Positions 36,501 through 45,377 of a stretch of 64,000 bases of DNA are shown one piece after another; within the stretch, counting starts at the first letter, position 1; every line of letters starts with the position of its first letter. Location of the stretch: NCBI RefSeq assembly GCF_012932965.1, contig NZ_JABBXH010000002.1, forward strand, positions 394,573 through 458,572, in the 5' to 3' direction. Under the pieces are notes generated by a model, which had not been told where the DNA came from, made no database searches, and worked only from the letters and a program-made list of their open reading frames with translations. A program made the position numbers and the translations under genes. Origin of the DNA: Thalassotalea algicola (lineage in GTDB: Bacteria; Pseudomonadota; Gammaproteobacteria; Enterobacterales; Alteromonadaceae).

Positions 36501-36630
36501 TGCTGGTAGTCGTATATCTCTAGGTTTGACGGTACTTGCTGGTATGTTAGCTGCGACGATATTTGGTACTTTGCTTGTACCTTATTTCTATAGCGTTATT
36601 CAGCAATTTAGAGATAAAGTTAAATCATAA
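33532..36630 (+). CDS. RND multidrug efflux transporter, AcrB/MexF (HAE1) type
   Basis: 1032 aa, the usual length for a hydrophobe/amphiphile efflux RND pump with 12 membrane helices and two large periplasmic loops. The N-terminus MISRVFIERPKFAFVISI and the proton-relay Asp pair in TM4 (GIVVDDAIVVIENVERLI) are canonical. The proton motive force drives drug export. It is co-transcribed with the adaptor and ends at a strong bidirectional terminator. The substrate range cannot be read. The tetR gene at 31016 is the nearest regulator but is not directly adjacent. Confidence 0.95.
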   Translation: MISRVFIERPKFAFVISIVITLAGIIASSVLPVNMYPQITPQQVEITAIYPGASAQVVEEAVIRPIEEQINGVEDMMYIESTASNNGTATINVFFKVGTDGDIAQVNVQNRVALAETSLPQEVTRQGVSVKKKSSNMLMAINLYGEKEGIDQLFLSNYATNKLTEPLARIPGVAAATVMGEMSYSMRAWLKPDRMASLGVTVTEIQQALKEQNLIVAAGKFGASPALPSQQFEYSIQAKGRLKTAEEFEQTVIRANPNGNFVRLSDVARIELGSQDYGIQAKLNGQDTAFVVIYQLPDANATQVAKNVKAEVERLSQRFPDGLKHAIVYDTTEFIIRSIDEVKVTLVQAIGLVILVVFLFLQNWRATIIPSIAIPVSLIGTFAFMLLMGYSINTITLFGLVLAIGIVVDDAIVVIENVERLIKEEKLPVKEAVAKAMEQVSGPIIATTLVLLAVFVPVAFMPGITGELYKQFSVTISFAVLISSLNALTLSPALCTVLLSEKNMKPIAWLQPFEQAIIKLTAGYSNSVKYILKRAGRIGILVLVTFIATGWLTSNVPTSFVPPEDQGYVFVDIQLPDAASGNRTQAVIDRITPILKADPAVSDVITVSGFSLLGGAGSNQGFGIVMLHDWEQRTDPELGLRQVISRLMGQLWTQPDAQIMIFNPPPIPGLGNSSGFEFKLQDSEGQSAIELAQVMNGLIFEANARPELSRVFSTYRASVPQYRLEVDRNKAKAQGVALSDIFTTLQAQLGSLYINDFSQFGRTYRVTIQAESEYRAKPEDLHYYYVRNSDGEMVPLTTLAKLEPTLGPTSINHFNLFRSASITGQAAQGYSSGEAIVAMEELASNLPNGYVFEWAGQTKQEIEAGDLAPMLFALAILFVYLFLVAQYESWTIPFSVIAAVPLAIFGAMLTLYLVGMANNIYAQVGLVLLIGLSTKTAILIVEFAMELHGQGKSVFEAALEAARLRFRAVLMTALSFVLGVLPLVFSSGAGAGSRISLGLTVLAGMLAATIFGTLLVPYFYSVIQQFRDKVKS

Positions 36631-36635
36631 AATTT

Positions 36636-36662
36636 AAGCCCCATCGTTCAGGTGGGGCTTTT
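36636..36662. terminator. Bidirectional terminator after the RND pump
   Basis: AAGCCCCA (36636-36643) pairs with TGGGGCTT (36653-36660), followed by further T. It lies between the convergent RND and PrsT-like genes. Confidence 0.85.
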
Positions 36663-36666
36663 CATA

Positions 36667-39435
36667 TTAGTTCGAAAGTTTTTCTAGCAGCTTTTCTGTT
36701 GCGTTTTTTTCTGGATATTCACGAGCACTTGCTAAGGCATGAGTTAGCGATTGTTTTGCTTCGTCTAATCTTTCTAATTTATAAAGGGCATAACCAAGGT
36801 GGTAACTTATCGCTGGGTTACTTGAGTCAAGGGCATATGCATTACGAAGCACATTGAGTGCTGCGTCATATTTACCTTGTAAAGCCAGTATCCAACCATG
36901 AGTATCCATAAATGCAGGAGAGTTAGTTCGTAATTCGATTGCTTGTTCTATAAGTTCTTGTGCATGACTTAAATCAATATCAAGGTAAATATTTGCCAAA
37001 TTATTCAAAATGTTGGCTTTATTTGAATTGCCAGATTTTAGCAATAGTTCGTAATGCTTTTTAGCTTTTTCTTTGTGGCCAGTATTTAGGTAAAAGTCAG
37101 CCAATAAATTACGCATTAATGGTGAATGGTTTTTATTAGTTACGACCTTTTCCATAACACTGATAAACCCTTTCGCCCCAACTTTTCGATTGGCAAGGTG
37201 ATATAACTTAGCGGCGGCTTGTTCAAAACTATTATCTATTGTTAAAGCTTTAGCATAAGCATTACGAGCGTTCTCTAATTGATCTTTTTTCATATACCAA
37301 TCCCCAAAAAGTAATTTTACATTGGGGTTATTTGGAAAGTTGTTATCAAGGGAACTAATTAATGTTTTACTTTCTTCAAGCGGTTTTAAGTCAATGGATA
37401 ATTTGGCTTTCGTCAATAAATACAACAAGTTATTAGGAGCCTTTGAAATTGCTTGTTCAATTGTTTTATACGCACTTTCAGGAGATTTTGCCTTTATATA
37501 AAGTTGACTCAATTGATAGAATTCATTCCCCGCTTTTGCCAAGCCAAGCAAGACACCTAAAGGTTTTTGTGCGTCTGTATAACGTTCTAACTTAATTAAT
37601 ATATTGGCATGGTAGATGAGGTGACTAGGCTCCATAAATAATAAATTATTTAATTGCTTTACTAACTTCAATGCTTCCTGGAAATTCCCTTGCTGATAGT
37701 GCAATGTCATCAACAAGTTAATTGCAGAAATATTAGTCGTATTTGTTTTTACTACTTCTTCAACGATTTCAATTGCTTTTATTTGTTGCTGATTGTCTCT
37801 TAAGAGCTTGGCATTAAGTAGAAGTAACTCTACTTGCCCATGGCCGTTTTCTATAAGTGAATTTGTTAATGCGAGTGCTTCTTGTGCCTTATTCAATCGT
37901 GCATAAGCATTAGCTAAATTAAAATTCGGTGTATAAGCTTGCGGACTCTCTTCTAGAATGCTTTCAAAAATTGAAGCTGCTTGTTCCCATTCTCCACTCT
38001 TAAGGTATATAACGCCCTTAAAATTCCTAAAACTTGTGTTTTTAGGTCCTAGTTTCAATAATTCATCAGCAATGGAAGTAGCATGTTCAAATTCTCCCAT
38101 TTCTAAGTAAATTAGGCCTTTATTTAAAACGTAACCAGCAGAAATCGTTGGCGGTTTATACTCATTAAGTACTTTAATTGCTTCTTCAAACCGTTTACCT
38201 TGAGCCAAGTAATTTGATTGGGCAATAATAATTTGCTCATTATTTGGGTAGGTTTTTGCCAAATCATCAAGTATGTTTTTAGCTTTGTATATTTTGTTGC
38301 TTTTTATGTATATGTTAAAAAGTTTTAGTGATAACCCTAAATCTCGTAATACAATTTTTTCATTTCGTTCGAGTAATTCCTGTATTTTACCGACTTGGCC
38401 TTGTTGGCTATATATCGCCGATAACATGTTCAGCCCAGATAAATCATTTGGGTTATCATTGACATAAAAAATCAATTCTTTTTGTGCTAACTCTAGGTTT
38501 CCTTGCATAAAGGCAGCAGTGCCAGAGACATACGCTAAAGATGAGTTGCTATTTTTTTGAGCGTCCGTTAGTAGTGAAAGCTTTGTACTAATATCTACTA
38601 ATAACTGTTGTGCCTCTTCAAGTTGGTTACTTTGTGTGAGTAATTGACTTTTCAATAATCGAGCATAGGGGTCGTTAGGCGTCTTTTCTATTATGATATT
38701 CACTAAAGCCAGTGCTTTATCATGCATACGCATGTCTGTATATTTGTGTGCAAGTGCTCGAGTTATTACTGGATCATTAGCATCTAATTCATATGCTTTC
38801 TCTAAAGAATTTAGTGCATTTTTGTGTTGGCCTTGAGTAGAATGAAAGTTGGAATATAAATTCCAAACTTTACTGTTATCAGGTGCAAGAATTAAAAGTT
38901 CTTTAAGATTAACTTCTGCTTTTTTGAAATCTCGAGTATTAATATAAAAATTCGTTAATGAGCTTATTACACTAATATCTTTAGGCGATAACGATTTCGC
39001 TTTTAATATAGGCTCTAGTGCTAATTCTTCTTTCTCCATAGCAATATAAGCATTACTTTCAATCAAATGAGTCTTTACTTTAACTTCATCTTTGAGTTTC
39101 AAACTTGCAAGAAGGTCAATTAGTTGTTGATATCGACCTATTAATAACATGGCACGAACTTGTTCAAAAATAAACTGATGAGGATCTGCCCCCATAGCTA
39201 ATGCATCATTAAACTCCTGAATTGCTTCGCTAAATAAGCCTTTATCTAGCAGCACGCGTCCCATCAATACTTTAGCGGGTAAATTGTTTTCGTTTTTTTG
39301 AAGTGCATTTCTTAAGTGGATATAGGCGCTTTCAGTGTCGTTTTGTTGATAAGCGCTTACCGCTTTTTCTAAGTCGTTAGAAGCTAAGCTGTCTACTGAA
39401 ATGAAAAAAGTAAAAATAATCAAATATTTTAGCAT
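36667..39435 (-). CDS. PEP-CTERM system TPR protein, PrsT-like
   Basis: 922 aa with a signal peptide (YLIIFTFFISVDSLA) followed almost entirely by tetratricopeptide repeats, for example LEKAVSAYQQNDTESAYIHL and the final DAALNVLRNAYALDSSNPAI. Length, export and repeat pattern match the PrsT TPR protein associated with XrtA/PEP-CTERM export and exopolysaccharide systems. The next gene upstream on the same strand (94-base gap) encodes a PEP-CTERM substrate, which supports the call. No exosortase gene is in the window. Confidence 0.82.
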   Translation of the reverse strand: MLKYLIIFTFFISVDSLASNDLEKAVSAYQQNDTESAYIHLRNALQKNENNLPAKVLMGRVLLDKGLFSEAIQEFNDALAMGADPHQFIFEQVRAMLLIGRYQQLIDLLASLKLKDEVKVKTHLIESNAYIAMEKEELALEPILKAKSLSPKDISVISSLTNFYINTRDFKKAEVNLKELLILAPDNSKVWNLYSNFHSTQGQHKNALNSLEKAYELDANDPVITRALAHKYTDMRMHDKALALVNIIIEKTPNDPYARLLKSQLLTQSNQLEEAQQLLVDISTKLSLLTDAQKNSNSSLAYVSGTAAFMQGNLELAQKELIFYVNDNPNDLSGLNMLSAIYSQQGQVGKIQELLERNEKIVLRDLGLSLKLFNIYIKSNKIYKAKNILDDLAKTYPNNEQIIIAQSNYLAQGKRFEEAIKVLNEYKPPTISAGYVLNKGLIYLEMGEFEHATSIADELLKLGPKNTSFRNFKGVIYLKSGEWEQAASIFESILEESPQAYTPNFNLANAYARLNKAQEALALTNSLIENGHGQVELLLLNAKLLRDNQQQIKAIEIVEEVVKTNTTNISAINLLMTLHYQQGNFQEALKLVKQLNNLLFMEPSHLIYHANILIKLERYTDAQKPLGVLLGLAKAGNEFYQLSQLYIKAKSPESAYKTIEQAISKAPNNLLYLLTKAKLSIDLKPLEESKTLISSLDNNFPNNPNVKLLFGDWYMKKDQLENARNAYAKALTIDNSFEQAAAKLYHLANRKVGAKGFISVMEKVVTNKNHSPLMRNLLADFYLNTGHKEKAKKHYELLLKSGNSNKANILNNLANIYLDIDLSHAQELIEQAIELRTNSPAFMDTHGWILALQGKYDAALNVLRNAYALDSSNPAISYHLGYALYKLERLDEAKQSLTHALASAREYPEKNATEKLLEKLSN

Positions 39436-39485
39436 GGATAAATAAGAGTAAATGGTGTTAGAGATATATTAACAAGACTAAACGT

Positions 39486-39512
39486 AAAAAGGTGGCATAA
39501 GCCACCTTTTCT
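39486..39512. terminator. Terminator between the PEP-CTERM gene and the PrsT-like gene
   Basis: AAAAGGTGGC (39487-39496) pairs with GCCACCTTTT (39501-39510) across ATAA. It lies just after the stop of the minus-strand PEP-CTERM gene and before the PrsT-like start. Confidence 0.8.
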
Positions 39513-39528
39513 TCTATATATTTAAGCC

Positions 39529-40413
39529 TTACGGTTTTTGTGCACGACTTCTCGACAATGCAAATAATGCGAGAATCATTAAAGCAATTGGAGCTGGCTC
39601 AGGAATTTCATTTCCACCGCCGCCGCCACCGCCAGGTGCTGTTGTAAAGTTAATACCCGCTAATTTAAAACCATCATTATTTGCAGAGCCGTTTGTAACT
39701 GTGCCAAACATTTCATTATAAGCACTAACAATCCATTTAGACGAATAAACCACGTCGTTTGATGCATCCGTAATTCCAGATACATTTGCATAGTAACTAG
39801 CGATATTTTGACCAGCTGTACCAGCTGAACCGGTAAACTTAAAGCTATTAGAACCTTGATCGTTAGATAATAGGTTTGAAAAAGTATTATTTGTTAAATC
39901 TGTAGAATGATTTGAATTCAAGGCGGCAATTGACACTTCTTGTCCACTGCCACTATTGGCTAGCCAACTTGAATAAACTTCTGTTAGATGAACTTCTTGT
40001 GAACCAAAGTCCAGCAAAAAGAAGTCATAGTCTGTCCAAGCACCATCATTACAGTCGAAATTGTCCGCAGAATGCGAGTAACCACAGTATTTATCTGGAT
40101 TCTCGTCTTTATTTTCTATTGACCAACCGTTACCGTTTCTATCAAAGTCAGCAATGCGCTCTATAACATCATCTGCATTACCAACATTTAGCGTATCAGA
40201 CCAACCCGAAACATTAATAGTGATACCCGAACCGGCATCAACTTGAAATTCATCAAAATAGCTACCTGGAGCCGAAGGGATACCATTGCCAGATATATTA
40301 TCGTAGGTATTACCATCCACTGTAATTGTGCCAAAAGATGTAACACTGGCCATCACAGGCGCTGAGCCCAACAGTAACGCCGCTACAATCCATTTTTTAG
40401 GGGTAAAAATCAT
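39529..40413 (-). CDS. PEP-CTERM sorting-domain surface protein
   Basis: 294 aa. It has an N-terminal signal peptide (WIVAALLLGSAPVMA), a Gly-run linker, and a C-terminal sorting signal IPEPAPIALMILALFALSRSR, that is PEP, hydrophobic helix and basic end, as recognised by exosortase. The body, with SGWSDT and a YDFFLLDFGSQEVHLTEVY stretch, resembles exosortase-dependent proteins of the XDP1 type (moderate confidence). Four Cys (one in KYCGYS, one in NFDCNDG) may pair. It neighbours the PrsT-like TPR gene. Confidence 0.88.
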   Translation of the reverse strand: MIFTPKKWIVAALLLGSAPVMASVTSFGTITVDGNTYDNISGNGIPSAPGSYFDEFQVDAGSGITINVSGWSDTLNVGNADDVIERIADFDRNGNGWSIENKDENPDKYCGYSHSADNFDCNDGAWTDYDFFLLDFGSQEVHLTEVYSSWLANSGSGQEVSIAALNSNHSTDLTNNTFSNLLSNDQGSNSFKFTGSAGTAGQNIASYYANVSGITDASNDVVYSSKWIVSAYNEMFGTVTNGSANNDGFKLAGINFTTAPGGGGGGGNEIPEPAPIALMILALFALSRSRAQKP

Positions 40414-40612
40414 ATACTGCTCCGAAAAACTACGTAAATTTTTTGCTTATACAATGATGTTACGTATATTAGCAAAAACCATTCCACTTTATTTATTTGT
40501 TATTTTTCAATAAGATATTGGCATGCCTTTTTAATTTTAACTTAAATTGTATAGAAAGCTGACACTAGTTTATATTAAGCAAAGTTCTAATCAAATTTTG
40601 CTATTCAATTAT

Positions 40613-40644
40613 ACAAAAAAAAGACGCTAAATAGCGTCTTTTTT
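40613..40644 (-). terminator. Terminator of ssrA
   Basis: AAGACGCTA and TAGCGTCTT form a hairpin flanked by A- and T-runs, just downstream of the tmRNA 3' end on the minus strand. Confidence 0.85.
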
Positions 40645-40649
40645 GAATG

Positions 40650-41001
40650 TGGTGGAGCCGGGGGGAGTTGAACCCCCGTCCAAAAAACCTACATCCTCGG
40701 TCCTACATGCTTAGTCGATTTTTTATTTAGCCAATTAGACGCCAATCGACAGGCTTCGTCATGGTGAGCTTGATACTATTTCGCGGTTCAGCCTCAAGCG
40801 TGCTTCCCTCGCTAGCCTACTTGGGGTGACCATCGGCATCTCTAGACAATAGGCGAGTCTATGAGAGGATGGCTAGCATTAAGCTGCTAGTGCGAACGTT
40901 TCGTCGTTTGCAATTATGGTTTTGCGGCTTTTTACCAGGCCAACCGCCCCTGGGCATGCACCTTGGGTTTCGCGAATCTTGTCGAATCCTAAATCGGCCC
41001 C
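40650..41001 (-). ncRNA. ssrA: tmRNA (trans-translation RNA)
   Basis: The 5' end GGGGCCGATTTAGGATTCG and the 3' end CGGCTCC plus A-CCA form an alanine-type acceptor with a G3-U70 pair. The tag frame, on the minus strand from 40911 to 40879, reads GCA AAC GAC GAA ACG TTC, then GCA CTA GCA GCT TAA, giving ANDETFALAA. It lies directly downstream of smpB in the same direction, as in E. coli. With SmpB it rescues stalled ribosomes and tags the products for proteolysis. Confidence 0.97.
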
Positions 41002-41082
41002 AAAGTATTTAAGCAATTAAGCTTACTAAATCGCATTGTACAGCGCTTAGCGTAGTTAAACAACGTGGTATTTTTTAACCAG

Positions 41083-41571
41083 TTACTTATCTAAGTTTTT
41101 ATTTTTCATTAAGCGGCCTTTATCTATTTGCCACTCTCTGTCTTTTATATCGGCACGTTTATCGTGTGTTTTCTTACCTTTACCTAAGTAAAACTCCAAT
41201 TTCACCCAACATTGCTTCCAATACATTGCCGTGGCGATAAGAGAGTAGCCGTCTCGATCTACCGCACCGATTAATCGATCGAGTTCTCGCCTGTTTAAAA
41301 GGAGTTTTCGGTCTCTCGTTGGATCACAGACGACATGTGACGAGGCAGCGTTTAAAGGCAGTATCTCACTACCGGTTAAGTACGCTTCACCGTCTTTAAG
41401 AAATACATAGCAGTCAGAAATGTTTACCTTACCGCTACGAATACTTTTAATTTCCCAACCTTGTAGACTCATTCCTGCTTCGAATTTGTCAGTCAGCGCG
41501 TAGTTGTGTCGAGCTTTTTTGTTGAGTGCAATAGTATTGCTATTTGACTGTTTAGATTTTTTCTTTGCCAT
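41083..41571 (-). CDS. smpB: SsrA-binding protein SmpB
   Basis: The start is the ATG at 41571, with GGAAG upstream, giving 162 aa beginning [12 protein letters not shown]. SmpB binds tmRNA and delivers it to stalled ribosomes. Family segments are visible: [28 protein letters not shown] and [23 protein letters not shown], and the C-terminal basic tail ends [16 protein letters not shown]. It lies 81 bases upstream of ssrA and is divergent from ratA. Confidence 0.97.
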   Translation of the reverse strand: MAKKKSKQSNSNTIALNKKARHNYALTDKFEAGMSLQGWEIKSIRSGKVNISDCYVFLKDGEAYLTGSEILPLNAASSHVVCDPTRDRKLLLNRRELDRLIGAVDRDGYSLIATAMYWKQCWVKLEFYLGKGKKTHDKRADIKDREWQIDKGRLMKNKNLDK

Positions 41572-41710
41572 GTTACTTCCACGTTTAACGAAGCGCATTA
41601 TACGTGGAATTTAGCTGATTGAAATCGGAATTCGAAAATTAATTTAGCATTGCGGTGGTGAGCTTTAGTTTTTGTTTTGATATGATCGGTCTATTGAACG
41701 GGGGAAATAA

Positions 41711-42142
41711 ATGCCATCTATAAATCGTAGTGCGTTGGTTATGTATAGTACAAAGGATATGTATGATTTAATCAATGATGTGCACTCATATCCGCAATTT
41801 TTGCCAGACTGTAGTGATAGCAAAATCATTACCAGTGATACCTTATCCATGACTGCTGCATTAAAAGTATCAAAAGGTGGCATGAATAAATGGTTTACTA
41901 CCCAAAATACATTGATTGAAAATCAACAAATTCGATTGGATTTAGTTGATGGTCCATTTAGACAACTTAGTGGTTGTTGGGATTTGCATGCTTTATCAGA
42001 AGAGGCGTGCAAGGTAACCCTTAACCTAGAGTATGAATTTTCAAGCAAAATGTTAGAGTTAGCATTTGGTAAAGTGTTTAATCATATAACAAATAATATG
42101 GTACAAGCGTTTAGTACTCGCGCTAAAAAGGTATATGGCTAA
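41711..42142 (+). CDS. ratA: RatA, START-like (SRPBCC) protein
   Basis: 143 aa of the COQ10/RatA family. In E. coli RatA was described as a ribosome-association toxin, and homologues bind ubiquinone. The sequence begins PSINRSALVMYSTKDMYDLINDVHSYPQFLPDCS, the typical start of this family. A GGGGGA ribosome site precedes the ATG. The stop TAA is immediately followed by the ratB ATG, so the pair is coupled. It is divergent from smpB, as in E. coli. Confidence 0.95.
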   Translation: MPSINRSALVMYSTKDMYDLINDVHSYPQFLPDCSDSKIITSDTLSMTAALKVSKGGMNKWFTTQNTLIENQQIRLDLVDGPFRQLSGCWDLHALSEEACKVTLNLEYEFSSKMLELAFGKVFNHITNNMVQAFSTRAKKVYG

Positions 42143-42493
42143 ATGACAGAGCAAATTCATATTGAAGTAGTGTACGGTCTTCCTAACAAGCAGGAGTTAA
42201 TAGCGTTACCTGTTGCCGTAGGTACAACTATAGAACAAGCAATTCAAGAGTCTGGCATATTGTCGTTATTTGATGATATCGATTTATCGAAGAATAAAGT
42301 CGGTATATGGAATAAAGCCGCTAAATTAACTGACGAATTAAAAGATTTAGATCGTATTGAGATTTATCGCCCATTAATCGCAGATCCTAAAGAAGTGCGT
42401 AAACGTCGCGCGGAAAAAGCAAAAGAAGAAGGTCGAGCCGATAAAGTAACAGGTGGTCGAGTAAACCCATTACGCGGTGAAACGAAAAACTAG
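42143..42493 (+). CDS. ratB: RatB/RnfH family protein
   Basis: 116 aa with a ubiquitin-like beta-grasp fold of the RnfH family ([20 protein letters not shown], then [28 protein letters not shown]). The C-terminal ~25 residues are charged and probably disordered. It starts directly at the ratA stop. The function is not well defined, and the ratA-ratB linkage is conserved. Confidence 0.94.
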   Translation: MTEQIHIEVVYGLPNKQELIALPVAVGTTIEQAIQESGILSLFDDIDLSKNKVGIWNKAAKLTDELKDLDRIEIYRPLIADPKEVRKRRAEKAKEEGRADKVTGGRVNPLRGETKN

Positions 42494-42552
42494 TAATTAT
42501 TATCCTATAATAGTGGTCTATCATCAAAGGCTGACAAAAAAGGATAAAAATA

Positions 42553-43206
42553 ATGGCTACAATTTTAGGTGTTGCACCTTCTCCTTATGTGCGAAAAGTG
42601 ATTCTTGCACATGAATTTAAACAAATGCCTTATCAGTTAAAAACGGTTTTCCCTGGCAGTGATGACAGTGAGTTTAGAGCTGCCAGCCCGTTAGGCAAAG
42701 TGCCGGGTTATATAACGGATGATGGCTTTGCATTTTCTGATTCCTCCGTAATCATTGCCTACTTAGAAAGAACAAATAATCAAAACAATTTATATCCACA
42801 AAGTGCTAATGATTATGCCAAAGCGCTCTGGTTAGAAGAGTATTCCGATACGAAAATGACAGAGGTGACGGCAGCACTTTATTTTCAGCGAGTTATTGGG
42901 CCACTATTTTTCAATCACACAATCGATGAAACTCGTTGCCAGGAGTTGTGTGATGAACTCATTCCTCCAGTTTTGGACTATTTGGAATCAGAGCTACAAG
43001 AAGATTATTTTGTCGGCGAGCAACTGTCTGTTGCAGATGTGTCAATAGGAGGAGGCTTGATTAATTTATTTCATGCTGATTTTCAAATTGATGATATACG
43101 CTGGCCAAAACTAAGTCAGTACCAACAGCAGTTTATGTCGCTTGATATCGTTCAAAATTGTATAGCGACGGAAAAAACTATGTTCAATCAAGCGAAGTCG
43201 TCTTGA
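42553..43206 (+). CDS. Glutathione S-transferase family protein
   Basis: 217 aa. The N-terminal thioredoxin-like domain (about 1-80) has APSPYVRKVILAHEFK and the cis-Pro and glutathione-binding segments GKVPGYITDDGFAFSDSSVIIAYLE. The C-terminal helical domain contains YFVGEQLSVADVSIGG. The substrate is unknown. It lies between ratB and the convergent bamE, separated from bamE by a terminator. It is the one gene here that breaks the E. coli ssrA-grpE order. Confidence 0.92.
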   Translation: MATILGVAPSPYVRKVILAHEFKQMPYQLKTVFPGSDDSEFRAASPLGKVPGYITDDGFAFSDSSVIIAYLERTNNQNNLYPQSANDYAKALWLEEYSDTKMTEVTAALYFQRVIGPLFFNHTIDETRCQELCDELIPPVLDYLESELQEDYFVGEQLSVADVSIGGGLINLFHADFQIDDIRWPKLSQYQQQFMSLDIVQNCIATEKTMFNQAKSS

Positions 43207-43229
43207 ACTCGATATAAATAGATAAAAAA

Positions 43230-43251
43230 AAGAGCGGCTTATGCCGCTCTT
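43230..43251. terminator. Bidirectional terminator between GST gene and bamE
   Basis: AAGAGCGGC (43230-43238) pairs with GCCGCTCTT (43243-43251) across TTAT. An A-run precedes the stem and can serve bamE on the minus strand. Confidence 0.85.
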
Positions 43252-43270
43252 GTAAATTACATAATACAAA

Positions 43271-43618
43271 TTAACTTTCGTAAGGTGTATTAAAGTTTTC
43301 TGACAACTCGAAATCACCTTCAGCAGCTACTAATTTGTTATCTTCAAACTTTATAATAAAGTCTTTCCTAGCATTAAAGTCGGCATTTCGACCAGACTTA
43401 AATTGATAAACATAGTGCCAAGTGTCGTTTTCAAATGAATCAACAACTACGGGGCTACCTAGAATAAACTTAACTTGCTCTTTAGTCATTCCAACTTGAA
43501 GCTTATCAATATCTTTTTGCTCAAGATAATTACCTTGTGGAATATCAATACGATACACCCAGCTTGAACAGGCCGTTGTTGATAACGTTAGTACTAATAT
43601 AATGCTTCTTAACAACAT
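43271..43618 (-). CDS. bamE: Outer membrane assembly lipoprotein BamE
   Basis: 115 aa. The signal peptide ends in a lipobox STTAC (Cys 17), so it is an outer-membrane lipoprotein of the BAM complex, which inserts beta-barrels. The SmpA/OmlA domain shows IDIPQGNYLEQKDIDKLQVGM and KEQVKFILGSPVVVDSFENDTWHYVY. It lies downstream of recN on the minus strand (90-base gap) in the conserved nadK-recN-bamE order. Confidence 0.96.
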   Translation of the reverse strand: MLLRSIILVLTLSTTACSSWVYRIDIPQGNYLEQKDIDKLQVGMTKEQVKFILGSPVVVDSFENDTWHYVYQFKSGRNADFNARKDFIIKFEDNKLVAAEGDFELSENFNTPYES

Positions 43619-43708
43619 GAATTTCTTTCGTTCCTACATCATTTGACAGGGATAATACCCAAGCGAGCTAAGAGTTACAAAACAAAATGTGAATTAATTA
43701 ATTTAAAA

Positions 43709-45373
43709 TTAACTCGCTAATAGCTCTTGAGCGTTTGCTAAACTACTGTCAGTAATTTGATTTCCAGCAAGCAGTCGAGCAATTTCTTGGATACGAGCTT
43801 GCTCACTAAGTTCCGTAACTGTTGTTTCGGTGTGCTCTCCATCTGTTAATTTTGCAACAAATAACTGTTGATGGCCCTTACATGCGACTTGTGGAAGGTG
43901 GGTAACGCAAATGACTTGTGTATTTTTAGCGAGCTGCCTTAATTTTTCTCCAACCATAGCGGCTGTTGGGCCACTAATACCGACATCAACTTCATCAAAG
44001 ATCAAGGTTGGTGAGACAACACTATCAGCTAAAATAACTTGCATGGCCAAACTTATACGCGATAGCTCACCACCAGACGCTACTTTATGCATTGCTTCTA
44101 GTGACTGGCCTGGATTGATACTAACAACAAAACATATTTCGTCTAAGCCATGTAAAGAAGGTTTAGCGTCTTCAATAGCATTAAAATTAACGTCAAATTC
44201 ACCATGTGGCATATTAAGTTCTTTTATATTTTGGCTAATTATCTGGCTAAGTTGCTTTCCTGCTTTTTTTCTTGAATCACTTAAACATTTTGCAGCCGCA
44301 ATATAATTTGCTTTCGTTGCTTCAATTTCCTCAACAAGTGCTTCTAATCGAGATTCATCGCCCGTAATGCTTGCCAATTCTGCCGCCAAATTCTGATGGA
44401 ACGAAGGTAATTGCTCTGGTTGAATTTGATGTTTTTTAGCCAAAAGAATTGCTTGTGAATAGCGCTCTTCTATTACCGTAAACGCTTCTGGGTCTAATTC
44501 TAATTTCTCGTGGTAATGTCTTAAGTCGTTATTAGCTTCTTCTAACTGAATGATTGACTCACTAAGTACTTTCGCAATATCAGCGAGTTGTTCATCATAG
44601 TTCGCTAAAGGTGCTAATGAGTCATGACACTTTTGAAGAGTAGATAACGCGTTAAATTGCTCATCTTGTGAAAGTAGATGCAGTGAGTGAAGCGTTTCTT
44701 CTAAGATTTGCTGGCTGTGACTGTAACGTTTGTAGTCGGCTTCTAAGCTAGGAAACTCATCAACTTGAAGTGAAAATTCATCAAGCTCAGTTACTTGGTA
44801 TTGTATTAACTGTTGTTTAGCTTCTCGTTGCTGTTGGCTTTGTCTTAGGTCTTCAAGTTCTGCGACTTGTTTGCGATAGTTTTGATAGTAATGTTTTACG
44901 TCATCAACAAGTTCAATATGTCCAGCATACGCATCTAACATCTTACGTTGTTCAACTGGTTTAGTGATTAACTGGTGATCGTGCTGACCATGAATATTAA
45001 TCAGTAATTGAGCAACTTCTTTTAATTGGGCTAAAGGTACTTGAGCGCCATTAATATAGGCTTTGGAACGGCCTTCAGCTGAAATTACTCTACGTAAAAT
45101 GCATTCTTCATCACAATCCAAATCGTGTTGAGTAAGCCATTTTGTTGCCTGAGCATTTGTTTTAACATCAAATCTTGCTGTTAAATCTGCTTTAGAAGCT
45201 CCAGGCCTTACGACATTGGTTGTAGCTCTGTCACCTAAACAAAGCCCTAGTGCATCAATGGCAATTGATTTACCCGCGCCAGTTTCACCAGTAATCGTAC
45301 TCATGCCTGACTGCCAGTCAATATCTAAAGATTTAACGATAGCGAAATTTTGAATGGTAAGTTGCAACAACAT
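43709..45373 (-). CDS. recN: DNA repair protein RecN
   Basis: 554 aa from the ATG at 45373 (MLLQLTIQNFAIV, matching the usual RecN start); an in-frame ATG at 45379 is also possible. RecN is an SMC-like ATPase for double-strand break repair. Walker A is GETGAGKS (about 29-36), a long coiled-coil middle follows, and the C-terminal Walker B is PTLIFDEVDVGISG with the VASGGELSRISLAMQ signature. Three LexA-like boxes lie directly upstream, so SOS induction is expected. Confidence 0.96.
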   Translation of the reverse strand: MLLQLTIQNFAIVKSLDIDWQSGMSTITGETGAGKSIAIDALGLCLGDRATTNVVRPGASKADLTARFDVKTNAQATKWLTQHDLDCDEECILRRVISAEGRSKAYINGAQVPLAQLKEVAQLLINIHGQHDHQLITKPVEQRKMLDAYAGHIELVDDVKHYYQNYRKQVAELEDLRQSQQQREAKQQLIQYQVTELDEFSLQVDEFPSLEADYKRYSHSQQILEETLHSLHLLSQDEQFNALSTLQKCHDSLAPLANYDEQLADIAKVLSESIIQLEEANNDLRHYHEKLELDPEAFTVIEERYSQAILLAKKHQIQPEQLPSFHQNLAAELASITGDESRLEALVEEIEATKANYIAAAKCLSDSRKKAGKQLSQIISQNIKELNMPHGEFDVNFNAIEDAKPSLHGLDEICFVVSINPGQSLEAMHKVASGGELSRISLAMQVILADSVVSPTLIFDEVDVGISGPTAAMVGEKLRQLAKNTQVICVTHLPQVACKGHQQLFVAKLTDGEHTETTVTELSEQARIQEIARLLAGNQITDSSLANAQELLAS

Positions 45374-45377
45374 AGTC

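Noticed and set aside
31016..36630. TetR as the direct repressor of the RND efflux pair
   Set aside because: The ACCGACCG palindromes occur only at tetR and the mlaC-like gene; none was seen just before 32341.
36667..40413. Complete exosortase or exopolysaccharide locus
   Set aside because: Only the PrsT-like protein and one substrate are present; no exosortase-like membrane protein is encoded in the window.
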